From NCBI GenBank assembly GCA_025618425.1, contig CM046850.1, positions 492,819 through 556,818 of the forward strand: a stretch of DNA of 64,000 bases, read 5' to 3'. The translations under genes were made by a program, and so were the position numbers. Shown piece after piece: positions 35,401 to 47,100 of this stretch. The notes beneath the pieces were generated by a model that ran no database searches, was not told the origin of the DNA, and saw only the letters and a program-made list of their open reading frames with translations. This DNA comes from Heliocidaris tuberculata. Taxonomy: Eukaryota; Echinodermata; Echinoidea; Camarodonta; Echinometridae. Every line of letters begins with the position of its first letter. Positions within the stretch are counted from its first letter, which is position 1.

Positions 35401-36002
35401 AACCATGCATCATATTTTATTTTATTTATTTATTTATTTATTTGTTTTGTTTAAACAGGGTAACTCTTTCAGTTAGATAACTGTTCTTCTAAGAGGCCCT
35501 GTATAAATTATACATACATAACCATAGAGAACAAACATCGAATACATAACACAACAATAGAAGGATTACTTTCCTTCATTACAACACGAAATGAAATTGG
35601 AAATATTAGACCAGCATTGCTACCAATGAAATATTCAAGTCAAAAATTGAAATATTGCAAGGCAGAACCAGGAAAACAGAATAAGTATTTGGTTTACATA
35701 GATTGCTTTTAGAACTGGAAAATTTAAGAACTTTTAACATAAATTTCAAGGTAAAGATAAGTACAGTACTACAAAGCAGGAGAAAATTATCATTTTCATA
35801 TACTAAACTATTCTCCAATACAGATTAGCAAACGCATGTTTTGATTGAGCATTTCTAACAAAATATGGTAGCTGGTTCCATTGCTATTCATAGTTGATTT
35901 TCTACCCCAAACGAATGTTTCCAGCCCAAGGGCTTGCTCTGAAACGCATTTTTAACAATTGTGGGGCACTAAAACCTAAACTTTGGGTACTTTGAACAAA
36001 TT
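35401..36002 (-). mobile_element. Probable 5'-truncated retroposon
   Basis: It starts with (ATTT)n, which on the minus strand is an A-rich tail. The layout is like other minus-strand retroposon ends in the window, but no polymerase motif survives that I can identify firmly. Confidence 0.4.
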
Positions 36003-37897
36003 TTTAAAACTCAAATTAAACATGAAACTTTGATAATTATAGACCTCCAAATGCAAAATCTAGAATATTTCGATCGTTTTATTAAAATTAGTATTTATTT
36101 AAAGCAAATGGTTATTCTTGGTAATGTTAATATAGATTATCTTAAGTCTGAAAGTACTGGTGGACAGTCTATCAATAATCTTGAGAACTTATTTCAATTT
36201 AACAAAATTAGTAAGTTAACCCACAAGGGTTACCATGACATCATCCAAATGTATTGATCAAATATTTTCAACGAATCCAGATGCACATTTTGTAACCGAT
36301 GTTGGACATATATCTCTTAGTGATCATTTTTAATATATACATGCCTAAACTTGAGTAAGAGGTCGACTTAGCATAAAACTACCCGATATAGAAATTACAA
36401 AACATGTACTGAAATAAAGAGTCATATTTTGATGACATATCTCATAGCAAATTTTCTATGAAGGATTTTGTGCAGGATAAAGACACTAACAGTGCATGGA
36501 ATAGATGGAAAATCATCTTCCTAAATATATGTAAAAAACTAATATAGTTTAAAATCGTTATTCTACATGGATAACATCCGAAGTTATTGAATGCATGTAC
36601 CAAAGAGATTATCAGAAAAGAAAATATGATAAATGCAAATCTCAAGGAGACCTCAGTGAATACCGTCAAATTAGAAACTTTATTACTCAATCAAAAAGAA
36701 AATGTAAAAGTAAATACTTTGATGAGATCTCTGAAAAATATAAACATGATCCTAAGGAAATGTGGAGCGAGCTGAATTTGATAAATGAAAGGGGTGATAA
36801 TGATGGTGTCCCTGCTGATATTGATTGTGATATGATGAATAATTTCCTTTTAAATGTAGGTAAAAACAATAATTTATTCTTATGAATATGATGTTATTGT
36901 CTGGAATCATCCGCAGTACTTATATGAATTTACATCCACGCAAATTAAACCTGATGTTGTGTTGAAATTACTTTTTGATATTCTTGATTTTGATTCAAAT
37001 TTATTATGTCTGGCTGTACCTCTCATTCATCAATCTCTTTGTGATATTTTCAATCTAATTTCAACTTTAGGGACAATCCCTGATGACTGTAAGATCTCTA
37101 GAACAATACCAATATATAAAGGGAAGGGATCTAAATCAGATAAATTATTAACCGATCTCATTAGTCTATCATGTTTCTAAACTTATTGACGGTTCAAAGA
37201 CAATTTCTTGAATACTTACACCTGTACACCGACTTGACCTTATTAACGTAGATCAATTTGCATTTATTCGTAATCATTGGTAACTTCTTCACATAGGATA
37301 ATTGATGACTGATATGAGGTGCTTAATGAATGAGAAGTTGTTGGGGCATGTTTTGGGGATATATCCAAGTGCTTCGATTCAATTGATCATGAATTGTTAT
37401 TATTTGAATTAGAAATATATGGTATCATTCACACTCCGCTTAAATTGTTTAATAGCTACTTTAAGAATAGAAAGCAAACAGTATTTTATTTATTTATTTC
37501 AATTCTTTATCCAGAGTAGCCTGTTCAGTTACAATAATTACATAAAAGTACAGAATTCATATACAATAAAATGAAACAGAAGATACATTAAAAAAGATAA
37601 AAACGGAACTGGTCTTCCACGGGGCTCTGCATAATCATAATGCAAGAATAAATACTTACATACTTCATGAACACAATGTTATATCGTCTGCGTACTAATA
37701 TATTAAGTTTATTCACTTTTAAGCATATTGATTGGAAAAAGAGAAATTAAGAAAGCAGAGGCATTAGGGAGAGAGAGAGGGGGGAGAAGAGAGAGAAGGG
37801 GAGCGAGAGCATGATAAGGGGAAGGAAAGGACAGATCAGAAGGGGGAGAAAGGTGAAAAATAGGCATAGTGACAAAGCAGAGAATAATAAAGAGAGT

Positions 37898-37935
<38 letters not shown>

Positions 37936-38815
37936 GACAGAAAGTAATTATTAAAGAGAAAATCAGTAGTAATAGACAGTATGTTGCCATGGTAAATTGT
38001 CAATGAAAATGTTAAATGTAGGGGTCACCCAAGATAGCGTGTTGAGGCCAATATTATTTCTTTTAATGATCAATGATATCTCTGAATGTCTCATTAGTGG
38101 TAATTGTAATATTTTTGCTGATGATGTCGTAATATATGACACAGGTTCTAATGCACATGATGTAAATTTGTAATTGGAAGTTAATATTGACAACGCTAAA
38201 ACATGGTATGAACAAAATCGACCAAGTATTAATGTCATTAAGTCTAAGGTGACGTTATTAAAGAGTAAATCGTTGATAACCTCAAATTATTTACATATTT
38301 ATTTATTTTTTATTTATTTATCGGAATTATCACATCAAACAACTTTCTAAAATACTAGCTTATAAGATTTTTTCATTTAGTAAACTAAGATATATGTTAA
38401 ATAAACCTTCTTTTGATACGTTATAAACTAATATATTACCGACTTACCGTGCATTGATTATGTTATTTCAGTTTGAGGAAATTGTATAGGAGTACGGGCA
38501 CGCTCACAACTGACACGACTACAAAAGAGAGCTGCACGTTATGTCACTAGTAACTTTGATTTTATGAATTATCATAGAGCAAATATAATGAATGAAACGA
38601 ATGATAATGTTGAAATTGTAGCTGAGAGACATGACTTGCGAACTCGAAATTATAATACTCTGAATGTCGTTACACCTAAACCTATAAATGTGGAATGTTT
38701 TAAAAAGTCATTTATCTATTCTGGTTCGAAGGTTTGGAATAATTTGCCTCATTTCCTACAAAATGCGTCTTCCCTTGATATTTTTAGATAAATGCAGAAA
38801 AGGCTATTTTTTTTC
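36003..38815 (+). mobile_element. LINE relic with endonuclease and reverse transcriptase remnants
   Basis: From left to right: YRPPNAK at about 36044 and VILGNVNIDYLKS at 36112 (endonuclease-like). At 36595-36720 comes a basic linker (YQRDYQKRKYDKCKSQGDL). At 36960-37180 are reverse transcriptase pieces ending CKISRTIPIYKGKG, and DSIDHELLLFELEIYG follows near 37376. After an insertion come FLLMINDISECLISGNCNIF and ADDVVIYDTG (intact FADD active site) near 38060-38140. The end reads RLQKRAARYVTSNFDF and KSFIYSGSKVWNNLPHFLQN. Stops and frameshifts are scattered throughout. It is a different lineage from the YVDD LINE at 7440 and 24240. Confidence 0.85.
37480..37990 (-). mobile_element. Retroposon inserted inside the LINE relic
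   Basis: ATTTATTTATTTCAATTC at the left, unrelated sequence, then a purine block with (GA)n at 37735-37935 separates two parts of the reverse transcriptase. The tail-then-purine order is that of the 24240 family on the minus strand. The insertion therefore postdates the host LINE. Confidence 0.65.
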
Positions 38816-38830
38816 AGCTGATTAGTTTTT

Positions 38831-38851
38831 TTTTTTTTTTTTTTTTTTTTT
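38831..38851. repeat. T homopolymer at the LINE 3' side
   Basis: A run of more than 20 T follows the last recognisable LINE codon region. Confidence 0.8.
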
Positions 38852-38877
38852 GGTCCTTTCCGCTACACTCTAAAATC

Positions 38878-39061
38878 AAAAGTGTTAAATCAACATTTTA
38901 AGGGGCCGAGGAGTGACCACCTTTTCATAATGGTAGATTAAAACTTTTAACATACTGGATGCAACACTATAATGGCTAAATCCAGCATGTTAAAAGTGTT
39001 AATCTACCATTTTGAAAAAGTGGTCACGCCTCAGCCTTTTCAAATGGTGATTTAACACTTA
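38878..39061. repeat. Long imperfect palindrome (MITE-like)
   Basis: Arms of about 83 bp (38878-38960 and 38977-39061) are inverted around a roughly 16-base loop. Matching blocks include AAGTGTTAAATC/GATTTAACACTT, GAGTGACCAC/GTGGTCACGC, AATGGTAGATTAA/TTAATCTACCATT and CTGGAT/ATCCAG. A (GT)n run follows at 39065-39090. Confidence 0.8.
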
Positions 39062-39090
39062 AGTTTGTGTGTGTTTGTGTGTGTGTGTGT

Positions 39091-40439
39091 CTCAGGCGCT
39101 TCTGCTTCAGAACCCTGGTAGTTAGCAATTGTTCTCGCCGATGTTATTTGTTTGTCAAGTAGTCTGTGAGTGCAAATATTTTGCAGTTTAGATAAGTTAT
39201 ACAGTCACGTTATATTTCTCTTCAGTCAAGAATTTATATATTTTGTACGAATTGAATGAAAAACAGCAATCTGATTTTTTTTCTTTGTAGATTATTATTT
39301 TTTGAAATTGCTTCTTCTTTAATTAAAACTTTTCTATTTGAATGTTGATTTAGAAAAGAAAACCTCTAATAACAGACCTAAAAAGCAAGAAATATGGTTG
39401 AAAAACAATAGAATGCATAAGAAATAAAGTTACCTTGAATTACTTTTTTCAGTCTACTAACTTTCCAATCGACTATCATCACTGAACAACTACCCATCCC
39501 CCCCCCCCCCCCGCCCCCCTCCCCCTCCACCGGATAACTTCCCCCTGAATTAATTACCAAGTGCAATTCTTTAGATATATTATTGTAACACGCTCATCAA
39601 TTATATTATATCAAACTAAACTTAAATAAATGTATTTTACAGTATAACATATTATGCTATACTTGATTTGGCCCAAAGACGTTTTAGGTTACTCCAATTA
39701 GGCTATTCCATTATCCCATTTTTTTTTTAAACATATATAATTCCCTTTTCCACAGGGTTTTTTATTTACTAAAAAGAGATCAAACAAATATAAATAATAT
39801 ATACCTCAGTAATCAGGATTGTGCAACAGAATGAGTAAACAATAGCCTAACAAGGATGAACATCACGGCCCAAACTTAAGGGCAGAGAAAAACAATTTTA
39901 AAAGATAACATTTCAGTATGTATGATATAAACAATACAATGGTGTATTGATGATCATTTCCTGTTATCACGCTGCCAACATTCTCAAAATATCTTCCGAA
40001 TAGAAACCATTTCGTCAGTAATTGCTTTTCTTTGAGATTCTTTTGATATATGTATTTTTTCCATTTCATTTTACAGTTTATATAATTTTTCAAATGCAGG
40101 TAATTTAATTTTTTGATTTTTTTTTTTGAACTGGGCATTAAATATTTCTCAACATACCGCCCACCTAATGAAATATTTTCGAGTACCAGTCACGTGGGTA
40201 TAGCATTGTATGCACGGCTCTATGCGAGCAGTTGATGCGACCGCACAACCAAAACTAGGAGTCCTACCATGCTGTCATTACGGTGTGTAAACACAGAGAA
40301 AGCGCATAGAAAACTGAGAATTATTCCACAAAGACGAGTTTCATTGTCATATAATTGAAAGATTTTGTTATTAAGTCTCTTTCTGAATGTGTTTTATGTG
40401 CGTACCGACGTGCTTTGTCATTTGACCAGTAGTAGCCCT
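39091..40439. other. Intergenic, no gene seen
   Basis: AT-rich, with a C14 run near 39498-39512. No exon or delimited element was recognised. Confidence 0.45.
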
Positions 40440-40525
40440 TAATTTTCTCGTTTTTCTGCCTTTCTCAGGCATTCTCACTCTCTCTGTCTCTCCCTGTCTC
40501 TCTCTCTCTCTCCCTGTCTCTCTAT

Positions 40526-40570
<45 letters not shown>

Positions 40571-41065
40571 CCTCTCCTTTTATCCTCCTTTTCTCCTTCA
40601 TTAATCCTTCTCTCTTTATAAGTTTCCTTTATCACAACTTTTACCTGTTTCTCTCAACTTTAACCTCATTGTAGCCTTGTCAATCTTTTCTTCCTTCCTT
40701 CAAAGTGTCTATCATTGCAGGATTATCAGTAGTATCTTATTGTCCTTCTTTATTAGATCCCCGAATGAGTCTCTCTTAATTCATCTTGAACCAGTCTCTG
40801 TCATCTCCGGTTATTTTTCGTTCAGTCTTTCTCCTTGAAAAGTTTAATACCCCCCCCCCCCCCCTCCCATCTTTCTCTCTTTTGACTTTGGCTTCCTGAG
40901 TCCTCTCGAGTCATATCTTTCTCTGGAGGCCTTCTCATGTACCCTATCTGTCTCTCTCTATCAGATAGCCTATCCTTAAAATATTATAGTCTCCTTCAGC
41001 TTTCTCCTTCATCAGGCCTACAATACCTTTTTCTCTCTAACCATTCATTTAACCCCCACCCCACC
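40440..41065 (+). repeat. Pyrimidine-rich block with (CT)n
   Basis: C/T-rich on the + strand for about 620 bp, with (CT)n at 40494-40568 and a C run at 40851-40864. It is compositionally like the retroposon 3' UTR blocks, but no tail could be paired with it. Confidence 0.65.
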
Positions 41066-41929
41066 CCTTTCTCCCGCCTTAATTTATTGAGAAATGTGTA
41101 GTTAACAAAACAAAACCAATTTTATACTCAAAGTACGTGGGACACCGTGAACTGTGTACGATTCCAGTGTACTCCTATGCAAAAGATACTTGATTTGACT
41201 TTTTATTTGAAAAAAAACAACAAAACATTATACTGATTGTCACATTAAATCGCCTTTAGAATTCGTAAGGATAAACTTGTTTTGCCTGTTTGTGCAGTTA
41301 ATTTGTTGAAAAGCCTTCACAGTGCTGAACTATTTGATTCTAAAAATGCATAAAATTGTATTGAAAGTACAGCCGCGGTGTTTTTTTTCTGCGAGCCCTA
41401 ATATGGCGACCGGTCGCATCAATGGTAGAGGGCGTTGCTTTATCCACTGGTAGAGATCGCTGGTATCGGCCTGTCGTCCTCTGATAATACGACTCGCCTC
41501 AGATGGCAGCAGAGTAACTGTTAAAGCAGGAGCCAGAGGTTTGCCAACTCGGTTCTAGTTGAGCACAACAACATGGCGTATATTCCTTCAGTGATTGCAT
41601 GATTGGCTAACAAAGGAACATGTGCCTTACCGTTACTTGGTGGAGTCGAGTTGGCCAAACTCTGTGACAGACTGCTCTGTGTCCATTAATGTTCCTACTA
41701 GAAAGGTTAATTATAAGTGCAGTGACGACCGTAAAGCTGCGAGAGGATATACTAACCTTACCCAACATAGCAAAAACTGATGTACTCAATCTGAATTCTA
41801 TGATAACTAGTAACTGGTGAATGCAATAATTTGTCATTCGAGTCTTGTGGAGGGCGGGTCATAATTATATGAGAAACGTGTAGTTTCTCCATATGGACTG
41901 TAGGTTACATATCGTTTTTTTCCGAAGGT
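41066..41929. other. Intergenic, no gene seen
   Basis: Mixed-composition sequence between the pyrimidine block and the TTCCGAAGGTTC palindrome. The short open frames near 41595-41837 have no recognisable domain. Confidence 0.4.
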
Positions 41930-42175
41930 TCATAATTCCGAAGGTTCGTTTTTCCGAAAATGAAATAGGGTTAATAATTCCGAAAATGAAAAAGGGTTCA
42001 TATTTCTGAAGGTTCGTAATTCCGAAAAGTTACGTAGGGCTCTATTGCATTTTCGGAATTACGAACCTTCGGAATTAAGAACCCTCTTTCATTTTCGGAA
42101 TTATGAACTTTCGGAATTACGAACCTTCGGAATTAAGAACCCTCTTTCATTTTCGGAATTATGAACCCTATGGGT
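41930..42175. repeat. TTCCGAAGGTTC palindromic repeat
   Basis: The left arm has several TTCCGAAGGTTCATAATTCC units and the right arm the inverse (GGAATTACGAACCTTCGGAA), with GAAAATGAAA and TTTCATTTTC spacers. Units recur with a period of about 30-50 bp. The same family lies at 60776-61535. Confidence 0.85.
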
Positions 42176-42484
42176 AACATTGCCTAGTACGTCAGGGTGT
42201 TAATTCCTCTCTTTTTAAAAAAATGTTTGATAATAATTGTAGGTTTTAATGATAGTTGACATTGGAGGATATATAATTACCGCTTGATTTTTCTTGATAT
42301 AAATAAGGCAAATAATAATTATGGGTAACTATTTTGAAGATTGTGAAAGTATTAAATCCACTTCATCAAAAAATGAAAACCCGAACAAGCACTAAGTGAA
42401 TTTTCGTGGCATATAAGGCGATAATAACGCCTGCGAGTTTGGCAAGTTTGGCAAGTTTGCAATCCCTAATTTAACTCTCCTCTG

Positions 42485-42485
42485 T

Positions 42486-42524
<39 letters not shown>

Positions 42525-42580
42525 AAGGAGGAGAGAGAGAGAAAGAGAGAGAAAGAAAGAAAGAGAGGGAGGGAGAAAGT
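42485..42580. repeat. (GA)n microsatellite
   Basis: GAGAGA with GAAA interruptions. Confidence 0.9.
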
Positions 42581-43719
42581 ACTGCCTTTAAAGAGACTGG
42601 AATGAAAGCAAGTAAATAACTTCAGGGGTACATGGAATTTATATATCTATATTATGGTTCTCACCAAAAACATTCCGATCACAAACATCCCCACAACGGG
42701 GAAAAAATAAGTGCTTCATTTTCTGCAAATTGAGTGTGATATACCAATTTGAAGGGAACGTCGTCTGAGAATATATTTTCGAATTGTGCAATGCACATCA
42801 TACAACCACTTCTACACGTATCTTTTTTCATTGCAAAAATATAGCATTACCCATACTATGATCCTTAAAAACATTTCCATTTCTTGAAGATCTTATCACA
42901 TATCTTCAAGTCTAAAGTCTCAATCATGATGAATCAATAATGTTGATTCATTACAGAGTTATTGCAAGTCTATTAATTATTAACGAGCGGGCGACGCACC
43001 GATAAAGTTTAATATTAACCAGCTTTTTGTTGGCTAACACGACAAAACAAAACAAATATACCCGTGAAGGTAGACTTCTTCCAAGGAAACTGAACATCAA
43101 ATCATTTATCAGCCAGTATCTTATTTTTTCCATGTTCATTCCAGTTTTCGAAATTTCTGACATCTTTTAATATCATGCGTCTGGAACATCAACATTCCGA
43201 GATCTTTCAATCTTACAAATGATGCTGATTATGCTGCACGTACATGGATGAAATGTTCGTTGACTTTAGGACGTAAAACATCAGAGCAAAGACATCTAAA
43301 GACGACTGGTGTCTTAATGGAGGCTATAATTTTGACCTGACAGAGTCAATAATTAATGAAATATGCGACCTTTCCTTTTGTATTTCCTCATAATTTCTCG
43401 TCGCCATTTTGAATGTCCGTTGAAGCGCGCGAATGATGCACAGTGTGTTGTGAAGCGATCGGTACACACCCTGATAGCGGGGGATTGTCTTTAACATATA
43501 AATTGGAATCATGGATTAATTGTGATAAACTCACTGGAATATACTGTAAACGTATTGTATTTTCAAAAAGGTGACCACACAATACAGGATTAAAATTTCG
43601 GAAACAACAAAACGATTCATTTTTGTTTTTGTTTTTTCACAATCTCTCCAAGAGAACAGATTGTGTGGGATTTCTTTTTCAGTTTCTTTGCACTCGTCAC
43701 GTCGTGCTGATCATCGACC
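42581..43719. other. Upstream region of the GH31 gene
   Basis: I see no delimited repeats and no clear core promoter. A 5' UTR exon could lie here, but no splice sites can be chosen on sequence alone. Confidence 0.4.
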
Positions 43720-44151
43720 ATGAGTCGTATCATCCAAGCCCTCGTCGCCATCGGGATCTTTCTGGTTGTCGGCATAATGATCTTCGTGCCTTCGATGGTG
43801 ATAACCACGGAACCGTTCTCCAACTGGAGGCAGTTCGAGCCCGTCGTCTGCGGCGAGATCGTAGAAGATGACCGCATCAACTGTTATCCTGATCTCGACC
43901 AGCCCACCGCTCGCCAGTGCGAGATGAGGGGGTGCTGTTTCCAGAGGATCACCTGGGATCGTTTGAATAAGATTCCCGAGTGCTACTTCCCTCTTGGTGT
44001 CGGGTACCGAGTTGTAGGTGAGGAGCAGGAGATATCTGAAGGATTTCAGCTAGAGCTTTTCAGGCTACACACTCCAAGGTTTTTCTATGAGGAGGTTGAG
44101 AACCTGAGGTTTAGAGCAGAATTCTACAAAGAAAACATTCTTCACATGAAG
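43720..44151 (+). CDS. GH31 gene exon 1: membrane anchor and trefoil domain
   Basis: ATG at 43720 opens a frame whose residues 5-28 are hydrophobic, giving a type II anchor. The trefoil has six cysteines with spacing C-x10-C-x11-C-x4-C-C-x14-C, exactly the P-type pattern, including MRGCCF. The exon ends in phase 0 at ATGAAG/GTAGAC; reading on into the intron gives a short false C-terminus. Trefoils in this family sit directly before the catalytic unit on the lumenal or extracellular side. Confidence 0.93.
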
Positions 44152-47100
44152 GTAGACATTAGTTTCACTTGATATAATTTATTTATTTATTATTTATTTA
44201 TTTATCTATTTCTGTTTCAGAGTTTTTAATAAGTTTCAAACAATATGGTCAACGGTGCAAAGCAATCAAACCCAACCCCAATCTGGTATGTAATTCAGTC
44301 ACAAAGAATGACCAAAGAGTTATAGGCAATGTTAGAGAGGCTAACTGTCTTTTACCACTAGTAATAAAAACAAAATACACTTTGGACTACTAACCCAGAC
44401 ATCTACCCCTAGGACAACTCCACTGGACAATTACCCCCGATGACAAATGACAATAATAGTTGTCCAATACAGTACAATAGATAGGATACAACGCTATCGC
44501 ACATCATACATGGTATCCGAGCTCTTTGAAATTATTGTTTTTTCAACAAATTTGATATACTTCCTAAATGGAAAGGGTAGGTATATCAGGATATCTATTC
44601 AATTAGAATGTCAAAAGAGGAAAAGGTAGAAATATCAAGATACTTAATTTTTTTTTAATCACTCTTCAAACGTCACAATCAGGTGAATTGAGTTTACAAA
44701 TGAAACAAAATAGGAGTTAGGTTCAGAGAATTTGTAAGAGGTATGAAATAAGCAAACGTTGAATGACTGAAATCACAAAACATTAAGACGTATTTGTATC
44801 ATTATCATTTTGAATTTTAACAGTAACAATTATTTGTTCATTACGTTCAGGTATATGAAATATATCAAGTGGAAGAAGAAAAAAAGAACACAAACATGTA
44901 TTAGTTTCCAACAGAACAGTGATTTTGACAGTAAATCAAATATACAATTCAATATTCAATAACAAAATACATTTTACATGGTTTAAAGTTATAAAATAGA
45001 AAGTATACATAAACATCCAGTATAATAGTAGTTTTGTTGGGTTTTTTTTTTTAAAGTTAAACCTGTTGAAATGGAGGGATCCACTGAAAAGCAGAGCTTG
45101 TAGAATGTGGATCCCTCGAAATAATGACAAACGTAATTTTTGTAATATGTAAATATATTGACCAGAAAAAATATAAATATACATAGATTACCAAAAAGTG
45201 GCAGAATAATATAATTATAAATCCGTAATTTGAAAATTTGTTACGACACGTATATAGTATGGTGAACATAATAAAAAGAATATAAGACAACATAAAATAA
45301 AGCAAGGGAAGAGAGAAATACAAGAATAGTAAATGTTGCTGCATATGTGAAGAGTAAAGAAAAAGAGAGGAGAGGTGGAGAGGAGAAGAAAGGAGAGAGA
45401 GAGAGAGAGAGCACACGATGTGCATACTACAGGGGTAGTGACCATAATTATAGTAAGTTACATATAGAGCGTAAAGCAACATGAACATTGACTTACCAAC
45501 TCGGAAGGTTCCGTGGCCCATAGAACAAAAGAATGTGTTGTTTTTTGTTTTTGTTTTTGTTGTTGGGTTTTTTTAGATGCGGTGCGTTTTTAGTCCAAAA
45601 CGTTAATCACTTTTTTTCAAGCGCCTTTTGAGACTAAAATTCCCCCCTCCCCCGATCCACCGCTGGATTTTCTGATTAAAAACGTCTTTCTTCTCATGAT
45701 AATTACTTACAACTAGTTCTACCAACAGGGGCGGCGCCAGGGTATTTTGATAGGAAGGGCAAGACGACCTAAAGATGACGTCATATTTTTTCTCCATTAA
45801 ATAACAGAGGTAATATAGAGTTATATGTTTAAGACCTCTCTTTTTAATAATCCTCTTTCTTCTTTCTTCCCTTTTCTTCCCTTTTCTTCCTCCTTTTCTT
45901 CTTTTTTCTTCTTTTTTTTTCTTTTTCTTTTCTTTTTTCACTGATTGAAAAATCATAGGGGGGCGGTCGCCCCCTCTGCCCCCCCTCTGTAGCGCCGCCC
46001 CTGTCTACCAATAATATTAAATTGTTTGTTTTACTAGTAGTTGTATCATTTTTGTAAACAGTGCAAGTGTATTAGGGCTAGTTATTCATGTTATTCCTTA
46101 GCATAAAAGTATTTTGTTCCATACTTCACCGACTGTACATCAAATTGTCTGCTGACAGCAAGGAGGACGTTAATGGCTAGCACTGTACATAGTTAACGCC
46201 ATTTCGACTGTTGGCAGATGAAATAATTCAATACGTGATGAATGTATGAAGTTGATAACCCTAGTTTAGTTTGGATTAGGCCAATGAAAAGGAAAGGTTA
46301 ACCAGTTGACTACTGAATTCTCTCATTCTCATAGATTTAATACAGGGTCTATCCAGTTCCCGTATGCAATGGGTTAAATTAATTATTCCATGAAACTTGG
46401 TAACGTATGAGATAGAACTTTAATAAATATCTTCACTCTAAAGTAGATGGGTAATATTTTACACAATGTTGGGTGAAAGGGAAACATGCACATTTGTTGA
46501 GTAAAATGGAACCCAGTGTTTGGTAAAATGTACAAATTTGGGTAAAATTGACCCAATATTTGGTAAATTTTACCTAATTTACCTAACTTTTTTTTTGTTT
46601 TGTTTTTTTTTTTTGGGGGGGGGGTTGTGTGTTTTTTTTACTATAGCCCCACCGCTGAGATTATTATTGTACTTTCTTATGATTAAAAAGTTTTCTCATC
46701 CCAATTCAAACGGCCCATTAAGTTCTCCCTGAAAAATGCAGCTCCCGCTAAGTCACATTTTATTTCATATGAGATAGTAGTTGCTTAGTTTTATAAGCTT
46801 TATACAGCGCGTATAAAAAAAAGTATACCCAAAGTCGATAGCTTCGATTTTTTATTTGAAAAGTAATAACCAATGTGAACTTGAAAATTTATTTAATGGG
46901 GAAGAGTAACTTGTTTTCTGTCCAGTGGTACTGCGTTCATGACATTTTCTGCTACGAATGACTGAGCATCAGGGTTTTTAAAAGGTATCATCAGAGTCTT
47001 CTTGTAATTTTGGGCTGATTTACTGAACTTATATAAAGACTGGGAAATACAGGGAATGATGCATGTGCTGAGAATTGCCAAAGTAATTGATAGTAGACTT

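Noticed and set aside
43617..43880. 87-codon minus-strand frame over GH31 exon 1
   Set aside because: It is a shadow of the trefoil-coding exon on the opposite strand.
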